Positions 63,029 to 64,000 of a stretch of DNA of 64,000 nt are shown here, in pieces (the first letter of the stretch is position 1; every line of letters starts with the position of its first letter). The stretch covers positions 124,001 through 188,000 of the forward strand of contig NZ_JAAQQU010000099.1 in the NCBI RefSeq assembly GCF_011742145.1, given 5' to 3'. The notes below the pieces were generated by a model. It was not told the DNA's origin, made no database searches, and saw only the letters and a list, made by a program, of their open reading frames with translations. The position numbers and the translations under genes were made by a program. Source of the DNA: Flavobacterium sp. J49 (lineage in GTDB: Bacteria; Bacteroidota; Bacteroidia; Flavobacteriales; Flavobacteriaceae).

Positions 63029-63556
63029 TTATTCCGAAAGATAGCGTTCCTGAATCACTTTTCGGATGGATACAAACCCAATGGCCTGCAAATTAATTTG
63101 GTCTCTTCTTATCCAAATCAGGTCTTTGATTTCATCTTTGGCGGCGACTTCAATCAATTCATCAGACAACGGACATTCATAAAAAATATCCATAGTTCTG
63201 TAAGCCACGTTTTTGTACAAATAATTATTAGGAGAAGTGGTGATATACTTCAACTCTTGTGATGCAATGGCTAACCCTAACTCTTCCTTAATCTCTCGAC
63301 AAGCTGCTTGTTCCGCAGTTTCATCCGGATCAATAAATCCGCCGGGTAAATCGAGTTTTCCTTTGTCGGGTTCAACATTTCTCACGGTAAACAAAATTTT
63401 ATCTTGGTGTGTAAAAACAATCGCTACAGCAGCAGCTATGTTATGGTACAATACAAAATCACAAGTGTGACAACTGAATTTAAAATTATTGGTATAAACA
63501 AAATCTTGCGAACCGCAATGGGGACAAAATTTGAAAAAAGTAGTACCTTCTGTCAT
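63029..63556 (-). CDS. NUDIX hydrolase with N-terminal zinc ribbon
   Basis: 175 aa from the ATG at 63554-63556; the frame is open upstream without a good start. Zinc ribbon CPHCG ... CHTC at about 11-33, then the Nudix box GGFIDPDETAEQAACREIKE and ELG. A zinc ribbon before a Nudix domain is the NudC-like (NADH pyrophosphatase) layout, though NudC itself is longer and the specificity is open. It begins 2 bp after the guaC stop. Confidence 0.9.
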   Translation of the reverse strand: MTEGTTFFKFCPHCGSQDFVYTNNFKFSCHTCDFVLYHNIAAAVAIVFTHQDKILFTVRNVEPDKGKLDLPGGFIDPDETAEQAACREIKEELGLAIASQELKYITTSPNNYLYKNVAYRTMDIFYECPLSDELIEVAAKDEIKDLIWIRRDQINLQAIGFVSIRKVIQERYLSE

Positions 63557-63558
63557 GA

Positions 63559-64000
63559 TTATAATTTTCCGAAAACGGTGTTTTCTTGCTCGGTCACTCT
63601 GATAAAAGTAGTTCGTTTGGTGAGTTCTTTCAATTTGGAGGCTCCAACATAAGTACAAGTGCTTCTTATGCCTCCCAGAATATCATGAAGCGTTTCAATC
63701 ACATCGCCTTTAAAAGGAACTTTGACTGTTTTTCCTTCACTAGCTCTATATTCTGCCACGCCTCCCACATGTTTTTTCATCGCGGTCTCTGAACTCATAC
63801 CATAGAATTGTTTGAACTTTTCGCCATTAACTTCGATTAACTTTCCGCCACTTTCTTTATGTCCGGCCAACATGCCGCCGAGCATTACAAAATCAGAACC
63901 GGCACCAAAAGCTTTGGCCACATCGCCCGGAATAGCGCAACCACCATCACTGATAATATGTCCGCCTAAACCATGAGCCGCATCGGCACATTCAATAATG
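63559..64000 (-). CDS. guaC: GMP reductase, partial (5' end outside window)
   Basis: The last 147 codons are visible. IMPDH/GMPR barrel: [32 protein letters not shown], the flap YGMSSE and the C-terminal [12 protein letters not shown]. The pattern matches GMP reductase rather than IMP dehydrogenase (VKVPFKGDV, no CBS domain seen in this part). It makes IMP from GMP using NADPH in purine salvage. Catalytic Cys is upstream of the window edge. Confidence 0.9.
   Translation of the reverse strand, partial: IIECADAAHGLGGHIISDGGCAIPGDVAKAFGAGSDFVMLGGMLAGHKESGGKLIEVNGEKFKQFYGMSSETAMKKHVGGVAEYRASEGKTVKVPFKGDVIETLHDILGGIRSTCTYVGASKLKELTKRTTFIRVTEQENTVFGKL

Noticed and set aside
63559..63658. Longer N-terminus for the NUDIX protein
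   Set aside because: It overlaps the end of guaC and has no domain; the ATG at 63554-63556 directly precedes the zinc ribbon.

Overview
The window looks like a stretch of chromosome from a Flavobacterium-like member of the Flavobacteriaceae (Bacteroidota). The evidence is low GC, an LpxC-FabZ fusion, C-terminal type IX secretion (T9SS) sorting domains, SPII lipoproteins, ResB-CcsA in one polypeptide, and promoters of the Bacteroidota form TAnnTTTG with an upstream TTG about 19-20 bp away. Most of it is core genome with good gene order; no phage, transposase or CRISPR is visible. The first gene (thioredoxin-like) and the last (guaC) are cut by the window edges.

Layout. 1-13,200: thioredoxin-like protein, LtaS-type phosphoglycerol transferase, a secreted unknown, a serine beta-lactamase-family hydrolase, two small membrane proteins (DUF1275, DUF2809), a VWA protein, FabG, a T9SS-exported leucine-rich-repeat protein and a di-haem cytochrome c peroxidase lipoprotein. 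13,200-25,400 (mostly minus strand): a small HTH regulator with a striking operator-like array, sucD, a T9SS-exported Ycf48-like propeller, then an envelope operon read lpxD - lpxC/fabZ - lpxA - efp - second lpxD-like gene - NTF2-like, preceded by an HD phosphohydrolase and menD. 25,400-37,200: GNAT, RidA, glutathione peroxidase, an ECF sigma/anti-sigma pair, the large ResB-CcsA cytochrome c maturation protein, a tight plus-strand cluster (DUF2520 - KdsC-like HAD - UbiA prenyltransferase - Maf - MscS) and two related small secreted proteins. 37,200-49,500: PIG-L deacetylase, a 35-aa membrane peptide and a sodium:solute symporter; DUF2911; a light-response cluster SRPBCC - SDR - CPD photolyase - divergent cryptochrome; then GDSL hydrolase, HAD, DUF1648 and TcdA.

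49,500-54,400 is the most accessory-looking part: a 484-bp gap with two 11-bp-period tandem arrays, a DUF4240 membrane fusion, and small unknown genes, some followed by CTAACA/CAGC elements. 54,400-64,000: TatD, DUF1684, an MFS transporter whose leader is an 8-bp tandem array built from promoter -7 elements, a BlaI-type repressor with an M56 peptidase and a secreted paralogue of the peptidase's periplasmic domain, apt, tRNA-Arg(ACG) followed by a 101-bp structured tandem repeat, and a guaC - NUDIX - MATE run.

The main signal beyond the genes is an abundance of short, exactly phased repeats between genes: 7-bp arrays at 9260, 14842 and 18357, an 8-bp array at 55774, 11-bp arrays at 49632 and 49716, 15-bp-pitch heptamers at 13782, 20-bp-pitch BlaI-type sites at 57093, and the 101-bp units at 61241. 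The 11-bp pair, the three-hairpin 101-bp units and the promoter-element array are the best candidates for something undescribed.
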